This document shows positions 25,883-33,862 of a DNA stretch of 64,000 nucleotides, one piece after another. The translations under genes were made by a program, and so were the position numbers. The number at the start of each line of letters is the position of its first letter. Positions within the stretch are counted from its first letter, which is position 1. The DNA comes from Methylorubrum populi (GTDB lineage: Bacteria; Pseudomonadota; Alphaproteobacteria; Rhizobiales; Beijerinckiaceae): assembly GCA_020741775.1 (NCBI GenBank), contig DYYG01000037.1, positions 124,001 through 188,000 on the forward strand, read 5' to 3'. Below the pieces are notes generated by a model. It saw only the letters and a program-made list of their open reading frames with translations, ran no database searches and was not told where the DNA came from.

Positions 25883-26829
25883 GCCTTTGTCTTGCGCGGC
25901 GGGGGGCAGCCCCGTCGCGCCCGCCTGCGGGCCAGGGCGTCCTCGCTGAGCAGCACGAGGCCCGAGGCGACGATGACTCCGGCCCCGAGCAGGGTCCAGA
26001 CGCTCGGCACATCACCGAAGACGAGATAGCCGAGCAGGACCGACCACAGGATCTGCGTGTAGATCAGGGGCGCGAGCAGGTTTGCGGGGGCCCGCGCATG
26101 GGCCAGCACCAGCAGCCAGTGGCCGATCGTGCCGAACAGCCCGACCCCCAGCAGCAGGGCCCAGACCGTGGCGGAGCTCGGCGTCGTCCAGATCCACGGC
26201 AGGAGAGGGCTCATCACGGCGAGCCCGCCGAGGCCGGTATAGAACACCGTCGTCGCCGTGGAGTCGTAGGCGGCGAGCTTGCGCGTCACCAGCACGTAGA
26301 ACGCGTAGCAGAGCATGTTGCCGAGGCTGAACAGCATCGCCGGCTTGGCCGCCACGGCGTCCGGCCGCACGATGATGAGCACGCCGAGGAAGCCGGCCGC
26401 CACCGCCGCCAGCCGCGTTCGTGACGACCATTCCCCCAGCAGCGGTCCGGCCAGTAGCGCCACGGTGAGCGGCGCGGCGAACTGGATCGAGACCGTCTCG
26501 GCGAGCTGGAGCGAGCGCAGGGCCAGGAAGTTGCAGGCCGTGGAGCCGAACAGCAGCAGCGAGCGCAGGATCTGCAGGGGCAGGCGGCGGGAATGCGCCA
26601 CCCCGGGCCGCGTCACCGGGTTGAGGAAGGCGGTGACCAGCGCGACGTTGACCGCGTAGCGCATGAAGGTGGTGAGCAGCGGATCGACGCCGGCGCCCGC
26701 CAGCACCTTGCCGGTGGTGTCGAGGCCGGCGAAGAACACCGGCGCCGCGCACATCAGGGCGATGCCGGCGAGCCGCCGCGGGTCGCGGGCCATGCTCCGC
26801 CCCGGCTCGGCGGGCTGTTTCGCGGACAC
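25873..26829 (-). CDS. EamA-family (DMT) transporter
   Basis: 318 residues from GTG 26829, preceded by GGAG at seven bases; a longer form from 26898 is possible. About ten hydrophobic helices arranged as two EamA repeats fit the drug/metabolite transporter superfamily. Conserved features include RYAVNVALVTAF, a LAETVSIQFAAPLTVALL segment in helix 4 and PLIYTQILWSVLLGYLVFGD in helix 9. Substrate is unknown; many members export amino acids or nucleotide precursors. The C-terminus is basic. The 3' end overlaps the convergent His-rich gene. Confidence 0.88.
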   Translation of the reverse strand: MSAKQPAEPGRSMARDPRRLAGIALMCAAPVFFAGLDTTGKVLAGAGVDPLLTTFMRYAVNVALVTAFLNPVTRPGVAHSRRLPLQILRSLLLFGSTACNFLALRSLQLAETVSIQFAAPLTVALLAGPLLGEWSSRTRLAAVAAGFLGVLIIVRPDAVAAKPAMLFSLGNMLCYAFYVLVTRKLAAYDSTATTVFYTGLGGLAVMSPLLPWIWTTPSSATVWALLLGVGLFGTIGHWLLVLAHARAPANLLAPLIYTQILWSVLLGYLVFGDVPSVWTLLGAGVIVASGLVLLSEDALARRRARRGCPPPRKTKAQR

Positions 26830-26915
26830 GTCAATTCTCCGGGGCTTCGCTGATCTTTTCCCGGGAGAGGCCGTAGACCAAGCTTGCGCCACGCGCATCC
26901 GCCGGGATTACGACG

Positions 26916-26958
26916 GCTGATACGGGCTCCGCTTGAACGATGCGGAGCCCGTATCAGC
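26916..26958. repeat. 17-bp perfect inverted repeat
   Basis: GCTGATACGGGCTCCGC (26916-26932) and its exact complement (26942-26958) flank a 9-nt spacer TTGAACGAT, in the gap between the catalase-family gene and the transporter gene. No T run follows on either strand. It can form a very stable hairpin, probably processing, transcript-end or REP-like. Confidence 0.75.
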
Positions 26959-26984
26959 AAGCCCGCGCAGCGTTTGAGCGAAGT

Positions 26985-27019
26985 CAAATCCGCCTTCCCG
27001 AAGGAACCAGCCGGATTTG
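26985..27019. repeat. Second inverted repeat with nested stem
   Basis: CAAATCCG (26985-26992) pairs with CGGATTTG (27012-27019) around an inner CTTCC/GGAA stem with a CGAA loop. It lies 26 bp from the 17-bp inverted repeat, so two hairpins sit in tandem downstream of the catalase-family gene. Confidence 0.55.
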
Positions 27020-27077
27020 GTGTGATGCATCGCCACGTCATGCCTGACGGTGCAGCGGTCGCGCTCGCCGAGGCCGA

Positions 27078-28169
27078 TCAGCGCGACAGCCGCGATCCGC
27101 CCGGTTCGTGGATCGGGCAGCCGCTATGCTCGGCCCGGAAGCCGGCGGAGGCGGGGTAGGCGACCCGGCGCGCCCGCATGATCGAGCCCAGCGGCCGATG
27201 CGCGGTGAGGGCATGCCAGGGATTGAAGGCGAAGCCGTCGTCGATCCGGCGGACCTTGTCCTCGCTCCAGGCATCCTGACGCGGCACGGTCAGGCGAGCC
27301 ACCGCGACGTAGGGGCTCTGCTCCTCCGGCCAGGGCTGCGAGGCGTCCTCGACCGGCATGGTCTCCTCGTCGGTGCGCAGCTGCGCCTGCAACTCCCACA
27401 CGCCCTCATTCTCGGCGAAGAAGGCGGTCACCGCCTCACGCAGGCCGTTCGGCTTGCCGTTGACGTTGAGGCTCGCCCCGGTGAGCGCCGTCAGCTCCGG
27501 CGAGACCGGAGCCACGGCGACCTTGGCGACGTAATCGCCCCAGCGCAGGGGCACCTGGCTGTAGAAGGTCTCGCCGAGGATATGGGTCTCGGGGTGACCG
27601 CCGAGGGAGATCAGCGTCGGGCTCTTGGTGCCGAGACTTTCCAGCACCGTCTCGGCGCCGCGCAGCACCGCCGAGAAGGCCTTCTTGAACACCTGCGGCG
27701 TGTCGGTGGTGGCCGCGAGCAGCTTGAGGCTCTTGAGGAAGGCCGCATCGTCCGGGGCGGTGAAGGCCGGCGCATTGACCATCACGAAATCCTGCGTCGT
27801 CCCCTCCGCGCCCTCCAGCCGCTCGCCCTCGACGCCGATGATTTTGAGGGCGAGGCCGCGCGGGGTCGAGACGCTGTCGTCGAGGATGTCGCCCGGATTG
27901 GTGGAGAGGCGCAGCACGGCCTCGTAGGAGCCGGGTCTCGCGAACAGGCCTTGAGCCAGGGTCGGCGGAAGATCGTCCAGAACCTCCAGGCGGCCGACGA
28001 GCAGGCCATGCGCCTTGGCGTGGACGCCCCGGACCGCCCGTCCGTAATCCTCGAAGGTGGTGTTCTGGATTTTGGCGAAGGTCGCCAGCATCTGCGCGTG
28101 AACGTCGTCTTCGTCGGTGCGCGGCTGCTCGACCGAAGGGTGATAGGGGATCGGGCTCGCGGCGCTCAC
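27078..28169 (-). CDS. Catalase-family (heme-dependent) protein
   Basis: 363 residues from GTG 28169, preceded by GAGAGAGG; GTG 28250 is an alternative. It shows the shortened catalase fold: RGVHAKAHGLLVG (the conserved His region), SYEAVLRLSTNPGD, STPRGLALKIIGVEG, DFVMVNAPAF and near the C-terminus DDGFAFNPWHAL. It lacks the classical catalase Tyr motif (RxxxY) and is smaller than a true catalase. Family members are often called catalase-related heme peroxidases (SrpA-like). A peroxidase role is likely but not shown. Two hairpins follow its stop. Confidence 0.82.
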   Translation of the reverse strand: MSAASPIPYHPSVEQPRTDEDDVHAQMLATFAKIQNTTFEDYGRAVRGVHAKAHGLLVGRLEVLDDLPPTLAQGLFARPGSYEAVLRLSTNPGDILDDSVSTPRGLALKIIGVEGERLEGAEGTTQDFVMVNAPAFTAPDDAAFLKSLKLLAATTDTPQVFKKAFSAVLRGAETVLESLGTKSPTLISLGGHPETHILGETFYSQVPLRWGDYVAKVAVAPVSPELTALTGASLNVNGKPNGLREAVTAFFAENEGVWELQAQLRTDEETMPVEDASQPWPEEQSPYVAVARLTVPRQDAWSEDKVRRIDDGFAFNPWHALTAHRPLGSIMRARRVAYPASAGFRAEHSGCPIHEPGGSRLSR

Positions 28170-28260
28170 GTCCAACCTCTCTCGGAACGGCCGGTCCTCC
28201 GGGGGAGGGCCGACCTGGATTCCAACACGAGGTGCGTCGTGGCCGTTCACGGCAGCGCGG

Positions 28261-29583
28261 TCACGCTTGCGCGAGCGGTCCGTCGAGGGGGGCGAGGCCC
28301 GGAACCGGAGCGCGCGACCCTGCCGCGAGGGCTCTCCGGGGCCGGCCGAGCTTCGCCGCGAGGCCGGAGAGATCGAGCGGAGGCTCCGGCGCGGCGCCCT
28401 GGCCGAAGACCCGCCGGTCGAGGCTGGCGAGGGCGGCCGCCAGATCTGGTTCTGTCTGCCAGAGCGCGGCCAGATCCGGCTGCTCCTGTGCGGCGCGAGC
28501 GAGGGCCGCGCGGAACGCCGCCGCATCGCCCGAGGCGGCGGCGCGGCGCAGGGCGCGGGCATGGGCGCGCCCGAGGCGCAGGCGCTCGGGCCCGGTGCGG
28601 AACCCGATCAGGGCGAGCCCGAGGCCGAAGGCTGCCGTTCCGGCCGCGGCGAGGGTCGCCCAGGAGGCCGGGGCGGCGGGCTTCAGATCCTCCTCCCGGT
28701 CGGCGAGGCCGCCGCCGATCTGGCGGGCGGGGATCTCAGCCTCCCGCAGGGTGCGGGTGAGGGTGTCGAACCAGGGAATCTTGATTGCATCGAGGGGGAT
28801 GACCTCGGCCACACCCTTCTTGATGTCCCATTGGTAGGTCGCCCGCGCCACCGGGCCGGAGGGCGTGATGATCGTCTCGCGCTTGACCGGGCCGGCGAAG
28901 GTGATGATGCCGCGGGTGCGCATGACCGGGCGCGGCGGCAGCCCCTCGGCAAGCATGCCCTGCGCTTCCAGCGTCACTATCCGGCGGGCGGTCTCGCCCT
29001 GGTTGATGGTCTCCGGGTCGGGATCCCAGGAATCGGTGATCGAGACGTCCCGCGCCGGCAGCCACCACGGCTCCGGCGCGTCGGGGCCGCCGGTCTCGCC
29101 GGTCCAGGCGGCGACGGGGAACGGGATGGGCTCGGAGCGCACGTCGACCTGTTTGCGCTCGCCGTTGTCGTTGATGGTCAGCCGGTGAATGAACGGGTCG
29201 ATGGTGAAGGTGCCGGTGTGCTGCGGGAAGATCGCGATGGTGCGCTCGAATTCCAGCGCCATCTGCCCGTCCGGCAGTCGGGTGCGGCCCCAATGGTCGC
29301 GGCCGAGCTGGGTCCAGGAGAAGTTGACGAGGGCGGGCTGGCGCACCTCCTCCAGCAGAACCTGGGTGCGGTAGACCCCGCGCAGGCGCAGCAGCACCAT
29401 CTCGCGGGCATAGGGCGGCGCGCCGCCGGAGAGATCGGGCGTGACCGTGAGGGTGAGGTCACCGGGCTCGATGGCGTGAGCGGGGGCGGCGAGCATCAGC
29501 AGGAGCAGAGCCGCCATGGTCCTTCTCCGTCCGGGAAGGAGCGCCTGCGCAGCCCATCGAAAGAGTCCGGAAAAAGCTACCAC
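28261..29583 (-). CDS. BatD-like membrane protein
   Basis: 440 residues starting at GTG 29583, overlapping the previous stop by 7 bp; an internal ATG at 29517 also has a good GGAGAAGG site but would leave a signal peptide lacking basic residues. Signal peptide about 1-36 (MAALLLLMLAAPAHA). A large periplasmic region of beta-sandwich type (VTPDLSGGAPPYAREMVLL, FPQHTGTFTIDPF) is followed by a transmembrane helix (WATLAAAGTAAFGLGLALIG) and a cytoplasmic helical tail. It is the last gene of the MoxR/vWA operon. BatD proteins are thought to form part of an envelope complex with vWA partners. Confidence 0.82.
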   Translation of the reverse strand: MVAFSGLFRWAAQALLPGRRRTMAALLLLMLAAPAHAIEPGDLTLTVTPDLSGGAPPYAREMVLLRLRGVYRTQVLLEEVRQPALVNFSWTQLGRDHWGRTRLPDGQMALEFERTIAIFPQHTGTFTIDPFIHRLTINDNGERKQVDVRSEPIPFPVAAWTGETGGPDAPEPWWLPARDVSITDSWDPDPETINQGETARRIVTLEAQGMLAEGLPPRPVMRTRGIITFAGPVKRETIITPSGPVARATYQWDIKKGVAEVIPLDAIKIPWFDTLTRTLREAEIPARQIGGGLADREEDLKPAAPASWATLAAAGTAAFGLGLALIGFRTGPERLRLGRAHARALRRAAASGDAAAFRAALARAAQEQPDLAALWQTEPDLAAALASLDRRVFGQGAAPEPPLDLSGLAAKLGRPRRALAAGSRAPVPGLAPLDGPLAQA

Positions 29584-30515
29584 GGGTTGCTGCCTCCCGG
29601 GATGGCGGTGCCGGCCTCGACCCGGCGGGCCTGCTCGGCCTTGAGGCGCAGCTTGAGATAGCGGCCGGGCTCGTCCGGCAGCGTCTGCAGCCAGAGCCGG
29701 TCGGCATGGATCTCGTGCGCCTCGAAGCTCTTGGTGACGCGCCGCGCCTCGCGTTCCGGCGCCGCGGCGACCATGGCCGAGCCGTTGCCCTGGCGGCCGC
29801 GCCCCGCCGCGTCGCTGGCCGAGCCCCGGGCCTGCCCCTTGCCGGAATCGACCGCCTGCTGCTCGGCCTTGCCGCGCCGCGCCACCGGGCTCGATCCGGG
29901 CAGGGAGGCGGAGCTGCTCGATTCCTTGTTGCCGGCCAATCCCTCGCCGCTCGAGGTGGCGCGGATGTCGTCGTTCTGATCCTGGTTGGCGGTGTTGTTG
30001 TAGCGGGCGCCGTACTGGGCCGAGGCGTTGGCGATGCCGCCGCCCTTGCCCCGGTCGATCTCCTCCTCCAGCGCCTTGGCGATCAGCGAGCGGTTGGCCT
30101 GCGCGTCGGCATCGCGGGGGTTGTAGAGCAGGGCCGCGTCATAGGCGTCGAGGGCACCCTTGAGATCGCCGGAGCGGGCCAGCGCGTTGCCGAGATTATA
30201 GGCGCCGCGCTTGCCCTGCGCCCGAAACAGCGGGATCGCCTCGGCATGGCGCCCGGCCTCGTAGAGGGCGACGGCGCGCCAGGCCGGCTGGTCGAACACG
30301 GTCAGGGCCGCGCCGGGCAGGCCCGCCGCCATCAGCAGGCGGCCAAGGGTGGTGCGCGGCTCCGAGACGAGCAGCAGGCCCAGGATGCCGGCGCCGGCAA
30401 GGGCGAGGCCGGCGATGCGGGCAAGCCGCCGCCAGTGGCGCGGAAAGGCCTGCGGCAGGCTGCGCCGGAGCGGCCGGGCACCGGCGAAGGCGCGGAGGGG
30501 GACAGGCGCCGTCAT
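29577..30515 (-). CDS. TPR-containing membrane protein (BatC/MxaK-like)
   Basis: 312 residues from ATG 30515, whose A is shared with the upstream TGA (TGATG). An N-terminal basic stretch and one hydrophobic helix (IAGLALAGAGILGLLLVS, about 35-52) anchor the protein. TPR-like helices follow: AVALYEAGRHAEAIPLF, GAYNLGNALARSGDLKGALDAYDAALLYNPRDADA and NRSLIAKALEEE. The C-terminal third is a disordered Ser/Gly/Gln-rich stretch ending in a short conserved segment (DRLWLQTLPDEPGRYLKLRL). It likely bridges the two vWA proteins and BatD. One of seven tightly packed genes. Confidence 0.82.
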   Translation of the reverse strand: MTAPVPLRAFAGARPLRRSLPQAFPRHWRRLARIAGLALAGAGILGLLLVSEPRTTLGRLLMAAGLPGAALTVFDQPAWRAVALYEAGRHAEAIPLFRAQGKRGAYNLGNALARSGDLKGALDAYDAALLYNPRDADAQANRSLIAKALEEEIDRGKGGGIANASAQYGARYNNTANQDQNDDIRATSSGEGLAGNKESSSSASLPGSSPVARRGKAEQQAVDSGKGQARGSASDAAGRGRQGNGSAMVAAAPEREARRVTKSFEAHEIHADRLWLQTLPDEPGRYLKLRLKAEQARRVEAGTAIPGGSNPW

Positions 30516-31438
30516 CACGCGCTCCGGCGGAACAGGAGGAGGGCGGGCAGCAGCGCCAGAAGCAGGAGCCATCGGCCGAGATCGGCGAAGGCGAGGACGC
30601 CGTAGCCGCCTGCGGCGAGGTGCTGCGCGGTCGAGGCACCGACTCGGTCGAGCACCGCCTGCGGGCCGTCGATATCGGCGGCTCGGCCATTTCCGGCGGC
30701 GGCGAGCCGGTCGAGGGCGGCGCGGTCGGGGCGCGGCGCGCCGGGCGGCAGGGTCTTCGCGGCGGGGACGAACAGGGTGTGGAGCTGCCAGCCCTTGTCA
30801 CGGATGGCGGCGGCCTCCCGCTCCGCGGCCTGCCCGATCCCGTCGCCGTCGGAGATCAGCACCACGTCGCCGGAGACGACATTGGCCTCCGCCAGGGTGC
30901 GGCGGGCGAGCGCCAGCCCGCGCTCGGGATGGCTGCCCCGGTCGGGCACCGTGTCGGCATCGAGGGCGAACAGAGTGGTGCCGAGGCTTTCCCGGTCGCC
31001 GGTCGGCGAAAGGGCGGTATAGGCGTCGCCGGCATAGACGATCAGCGCCACGGAGCGGGTGCCGGCCGCCTCCGCCACGGATTGCGCCGCCTGCCGCGCC
31101 TCCTTGAAGTGGCCGCCCTCGGTCACCGAGCGGGACAGGTCGAGCACGATCACCGTGGCGTCGAGGTTGCGGAAGGTCGAGGCCTCCGGGCGCTCGACGG
31201 CCGGGCCGGTGAGCGCCAGGGCCAGGAGGCCGGCGGTCAGCGCGGCGGCGAGGTTGGCCTGCCGCCGTCCGCCGAGCACCGCGCCGCGGCGGGAGAGCAG
31301 GGCCATCAGATGCGGATCGACCGCCTTCGCCCAATCTCCGAGCGGCGCCGAGCGCCACGCAGCACGCAGCGCCAGCACGGCCACGACGGGAAGGGCCAGG
31401 AACCAGAGCGGGCGCAGCAGGGCGAAGGATTCGATCAT
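30515..31438 (-). CDS. vWA-domain membrane protein (BatB/MxaL-like)
   Basis: 307 residues. Two N-terminal hydrophobic segments (about 8-26 and 64-80) and one at the C-terminus (LLLLALLPALLLF) flank a von Willebrand A domain. The MIDAS first motif is DLSRS (about 99-103, DxSxS), followed by the Thr/Asp positions in SPTGDRESLG and LISDGDGIG. It overlaps the upstream vWA gene by 4 bp (ATGA) and the downstream gene by 1 bp. The domain binds a divalent metal and protein ligands. Likely part of a membrane complex driven by MoxR. Confidence 0.88.
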   Translation of the reverse strand: MIESFALLRPLWFLALPVVAVLALRAAWRSAPLGDWAKAVDPHLMALLSRRGAVLGGRRQANLAAALTAGLLALALTGPAVERPEASTFRNLDATVIVLDLSRSVTEGGHFKEARQAAQSVAEAAGTRSVALIVYAGDAYTALSPTGDRESLGTTLFALDADTVPDRGSHPERGLALARRTLAEANVVSGDVVLISDGDGIGQAAEREAAAIRDKGWQLHTLFVPAAKTLPPGAPRPDRAALDRLAAAGNGRAADIDGPQAVLDRVGASTAQHLAAGGYGVLAFADLGRWLLLLALLPALLLFRRSA

Positions 31439-32454
31439 GCCCGGCGCCTCGTCACCAGCAATCCGCAGGCGCAGAGGAAGGCGAGCGCCGCCGGCCAGGG
31501 CCAGAGGTCGCGCCGCAGCGGCAGCGGCGGAGCCTTGGCGCGGCCGCCCTCCAACTCGTCGATGGCGTTCGCCACGTTCTCCAGATCGTCGGTGGTCTTC
31601 ACGCGGAAGGCCTTTCCGCCGCTCACCTCGGCCATGGCTCGCAGGGTCTCGACATCGACCACATCCTGCTCGTTATCCGGGTTGTCGGCCATGTCGATCG
31701 GCCCGAGCGCGATGGTGTAGAGGCGCACGCCGAGCTCGCGGGCGAGCTGCGCGACGTCCTTCGGCGCGGTCTGGCCGGCATTGTTGGCCCCGTCCGAGAG
31801 CAGCACCACCACCTTGTCGCGCGAAGGCGGCGGGCCGCCGCCCTCGGCCTGGGCGATCTGGGCCGGTGCGAGGCGCTTGAGCGCGAGGCCGAGCCCGTCG
31901 CCGATGCCGGTGGAGCGCCCGACCAGGCCGATGGTGGCCTCCTCCAGGGTGCGGGCGACGGTGGCCGTGTCGAAGGTGGGGGCGGCGGCGACGTAGGCTT
32001 GGTCGGCGAATTCGACGAGGCCGATGCGGTCACCGGCCCGGCGCCGGATGAAATCGGCGCCGACCCGCTTCACCGCGTCGAGCCGGCTCACCGTCTGCCC
32101 GTCGAGGGAGAAATCCTTGCGCTCCATGCTGCCCGAGAGATCGAGGGCGAGGATGATCTCGCGGCCCGAGGCGGGCAGGGCGGTAGCGGGCAGGACGAGG
32201 CGGGGGCCGGCGAGCGCGACGACGAGGGCCGCCCAGAGAATCCCGATCAGCCAGGAAAGCCGCCGGCCACGGGCGGCGAGCCCGGCCGCCGGCTCGGCGC
32301 CGCCGACCAGGGAGGAGGGCACCCGCAAGGCGCCGCTGCGTCCCTCCCGCTCCGGCGGAAGCAGCCGCGCCGCGAACGGCAGGGGCAGGAGCAGCAGGGC
32401 CAGCGGCGCCGCGAAGTCGAAGGCCGAGGCGAAGGCGGTGATCCAAGCGGGCAT
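31435..32454 (-). CDS. vWA-domain membrane protein (BatA/MxaC-like)
   Basis: 339 residues. Hydrophobic segments near 13-30 and 66-85 and at the C-terminus (PWPAALAFLCACGLLV) frame a complete vWA domain with MIDAS residues in LALDLSGSMERKDF (about 105-118), VGRSTGIGDG and LLSDGANNAG. The intact DxSxS suggests functional metal binding. It lies 9 bp after DUF4381 and overlaps the next vWA gene by 4 bp. In the mxa cluster the equivalent protein helps activate methanol dehydrogenase; here the target is unknown. Confidence 0.9.
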   Translation of the reverse strand: MPAWITAFASAFDFAAPLALLLLPLPFAARLLPPEREGRSGALRVPSSLVGGAEPAAGLAARGRRLSWLIGILWAALVVALAGPRLVLPATALPASGREIILALDLSGSMERKDFSLDGQTVSRLDAVKRVGADFIRRRAGDRIGLVEFADQAYVAAAPTFDTATVARTLEEATIGLVGRSTGIGDGLGLALKRLAPAQIAQAEGGGPPPSRDKVVVLLSDGANNAGQTAPKDVAQLARELGVRLYTIALGPIDMADNPDNEQDVVDVETLRAMAEVSGGKAFRVKTTDDLENVANAIDELEGGRAKAPPLPLRRDLWPWPAALAFLCACGLLVTRRRA

Positions 32455-32463
32455 CGGAGGGTG

Positions 32464-32919
32464 TCAGGCCCGGATCTGAGAGAACAGGCGGCCGAGGCCG
32501 GCATCGACGGCGCCCGGATCCGTTGCCGTGGGGCGCCGGTACAGGTCGTCGGCGAAGACTCGGCCGGGGCCGTTGCGGAAGAAATCCGTGGCGAAGGTGT
32601 CGTCCAGGGTCGCGGCCCAGGCCGAGCCGCGCGCGCCCGCCGCCTCCTCGCCCTTCAGGGTCCGCACCACCCGGCGCAGCAGCCGGGCCTGGGCGACGCG
32701 CCGAGCCTCCGGCTCCAGGGCCTCGGCGCGGGTCAGTTCCCGCAGGAGCGTCCGGCGCAGGGACAGGCCGCGCCGCGCCCGGACGAGGCGGATCAGGCCG
32801 ACGAGCAGGGCGAGGCCGAAGCCGAGGGCGATGGCGGCCACCATTTCTGGCTGCACTGCGCCGCCGCCGCCGGTGGGAAGGTGAAGGCCGCGCAGGGCGG
32901 AGAGATCGGAGGGCGTCAT
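32464..32919 (-). CDS. DUF4381 domain-containing membrane protein
   Basis: 151 residues. An N-terminal segment (SALRGLHLPTGGG) precedes one transmembrane helix (VAAIALGFGLALLVGLIRLV, about 27-46). A cytoplasmic helical domain follows with RRTLLRELTRAEAL and ARLLRRVVRTLKGEEAA, then DTFATDFFRNGPGRVFADDLYRR. This fits the DUF4381 family, regularly placed between DUF58 and vWA genes. It lies 6 bp after the DUF58 gene. It probably is a small membrane subunit of the complex; its biochemical role is unknown. Confidence 0.8.
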   Translation of the reverse strand: MTPSDLSALRGLHLPTGGGGAVQPEMVAAIALGFGLALLVGLIRLVRARRGLSLRRTLLRELTRAEALEPEARRVAQARLLRRVVRTLKGEEAAGARGSAWAATLDDTFATDFFRNGPGRVFADDLYRRPTATDPGAVDAGLGRLFSQIRA

Positions 32920-32925
32920 GGCCGC

Positions 32926-33858
32926 TCACAGCACCGCATCGAGCCGCTCCATCAGCGGGGCGTAGCTTTCCGGCCCGTCCTCGACGGCGATGCGCAGGCC
33001 CTCGACGCCACACGCATGGAGGCGGGCGAGGCGGGGGTCGATCTCCGCCGCGTCGGGCTGGGTGGCGCGGCGGGCCTGGACCGTGCCGCGGCTCCCATCC
33101 GCCAGGGCATAGGGGAAGAACCCTGCCGGCCGGCCCCGCTCGAAGGCGTCGCTGACCAAGAGGAGGCGGATCGAGAGCCGCTCGGCCAGGGCGGTCAGCA
33201 GGCTGTCCCAATCGGGGCCGGGCGTATCGAGGGCGCTCGCCATGACGAGATGCCCGCCCGAGGGCAGCAGGGAGCGGGCCAGGGACAAGGTTTCGGTGAG
33301 CGGCGGATCCGCCGGGCTCGCATTGCGCAGGGCCGCGGCGTGGGCATGGGCCAGCGCGCCGGTCACGGCGGTCATCGCCCTCTCGCCGCCGGCCGGGCGC
33401 ACCACGGCGGGTTCGCCGGCCCCCGCGACGATCAGGCCGACGCGTCCGCCATCGCCGACGATTCGCCAACCGAGCAGCGTCAGGGCTTCCGCCGCCGCGA
33501 CGGAGCGCAGGGCGCGACGGGTGCCGAACAGCATGGAGGGCCGGAAATCGGCCAGGAGCACCACGGCCCGGTCGCGCTCGTCATGGTGCGTGCGCACGTG
33601 CAGCTCGCCGGTGCGGGCGGTGGCGTTGCGGTCGATGAAGCGGCGGTCGTCGCCCTCCACCCAGGGGCGCACGTCGTCCGGCTCCGAGCCGCGCCCGCGC
33701 TTGCGCGTGACGATGCCGCCCGGCAACCCGGCGATGGTGCGGGTCGAGGGCGAGACCCCGCGCCGGGCGAGGTGGCGCAGGCTCATCAGGCCGGCGCCCG
33801 AGAGATGGATGCCGGGGGCCTCGTACGGATCGCTCGCGGGGGCCGCGCTCGCGGTCAT
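32926..33858 (-). CDS. DUF58 protein (MxaS-like)
   Basis: 310 residues. The conserved DUF58 segment lies at about 55-115: RKRGRGSEPDDVRPWVEGDD, RFIDRNATARTGELHVR and the vWA-like strand AVVLLADFRPSMLFGTRR. Later there is a Rossmann-like region (LVMASALDTPG) and a C-terminal domain. No strong transmembrane helices are seen, unlike many DUF58 proteins. DUF58 proteins pair with MoxR ATPases as adaptors or substrates. It starts 4 bp after moxR. An intact length and tight spacing support function. Confidence 0.9.
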   Translation of the reverse strand: MTASAAPASDPYEAPGIHLSGAGLMSLRHLARRGVSPSTRTIAGLPGGIVTRKRGRGSEPDDVRPWVEGDDRRFIDRNATARTGELHVRTHHDERDRAVVLLADFRPSMLFGTRRALRSVAAAEALTLLGWRIVGDGGRVGLIVAGAGEPAVVRPAGGERAMTAVTGALAHAHAAALRNASPADPPLTETLSLARSLLPSGGHLVMASALDTPGPDWDSLLTALAERLSIRLLLVSDAFERGRPAGFFPYALADGSRGTVQARRATQPDAAEIDPRLARLHACGVEGLRIAVEDGPESYAPLMERLDAVL

Positions 33859-33862
33859 GCGG

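Noticed and set aside
27108..28760. 550-residue plus-strand open frame
   Set aside because: Antisense to the catalase-family gene and the batD-like gene, with no ribosome site and a low-complexity end.
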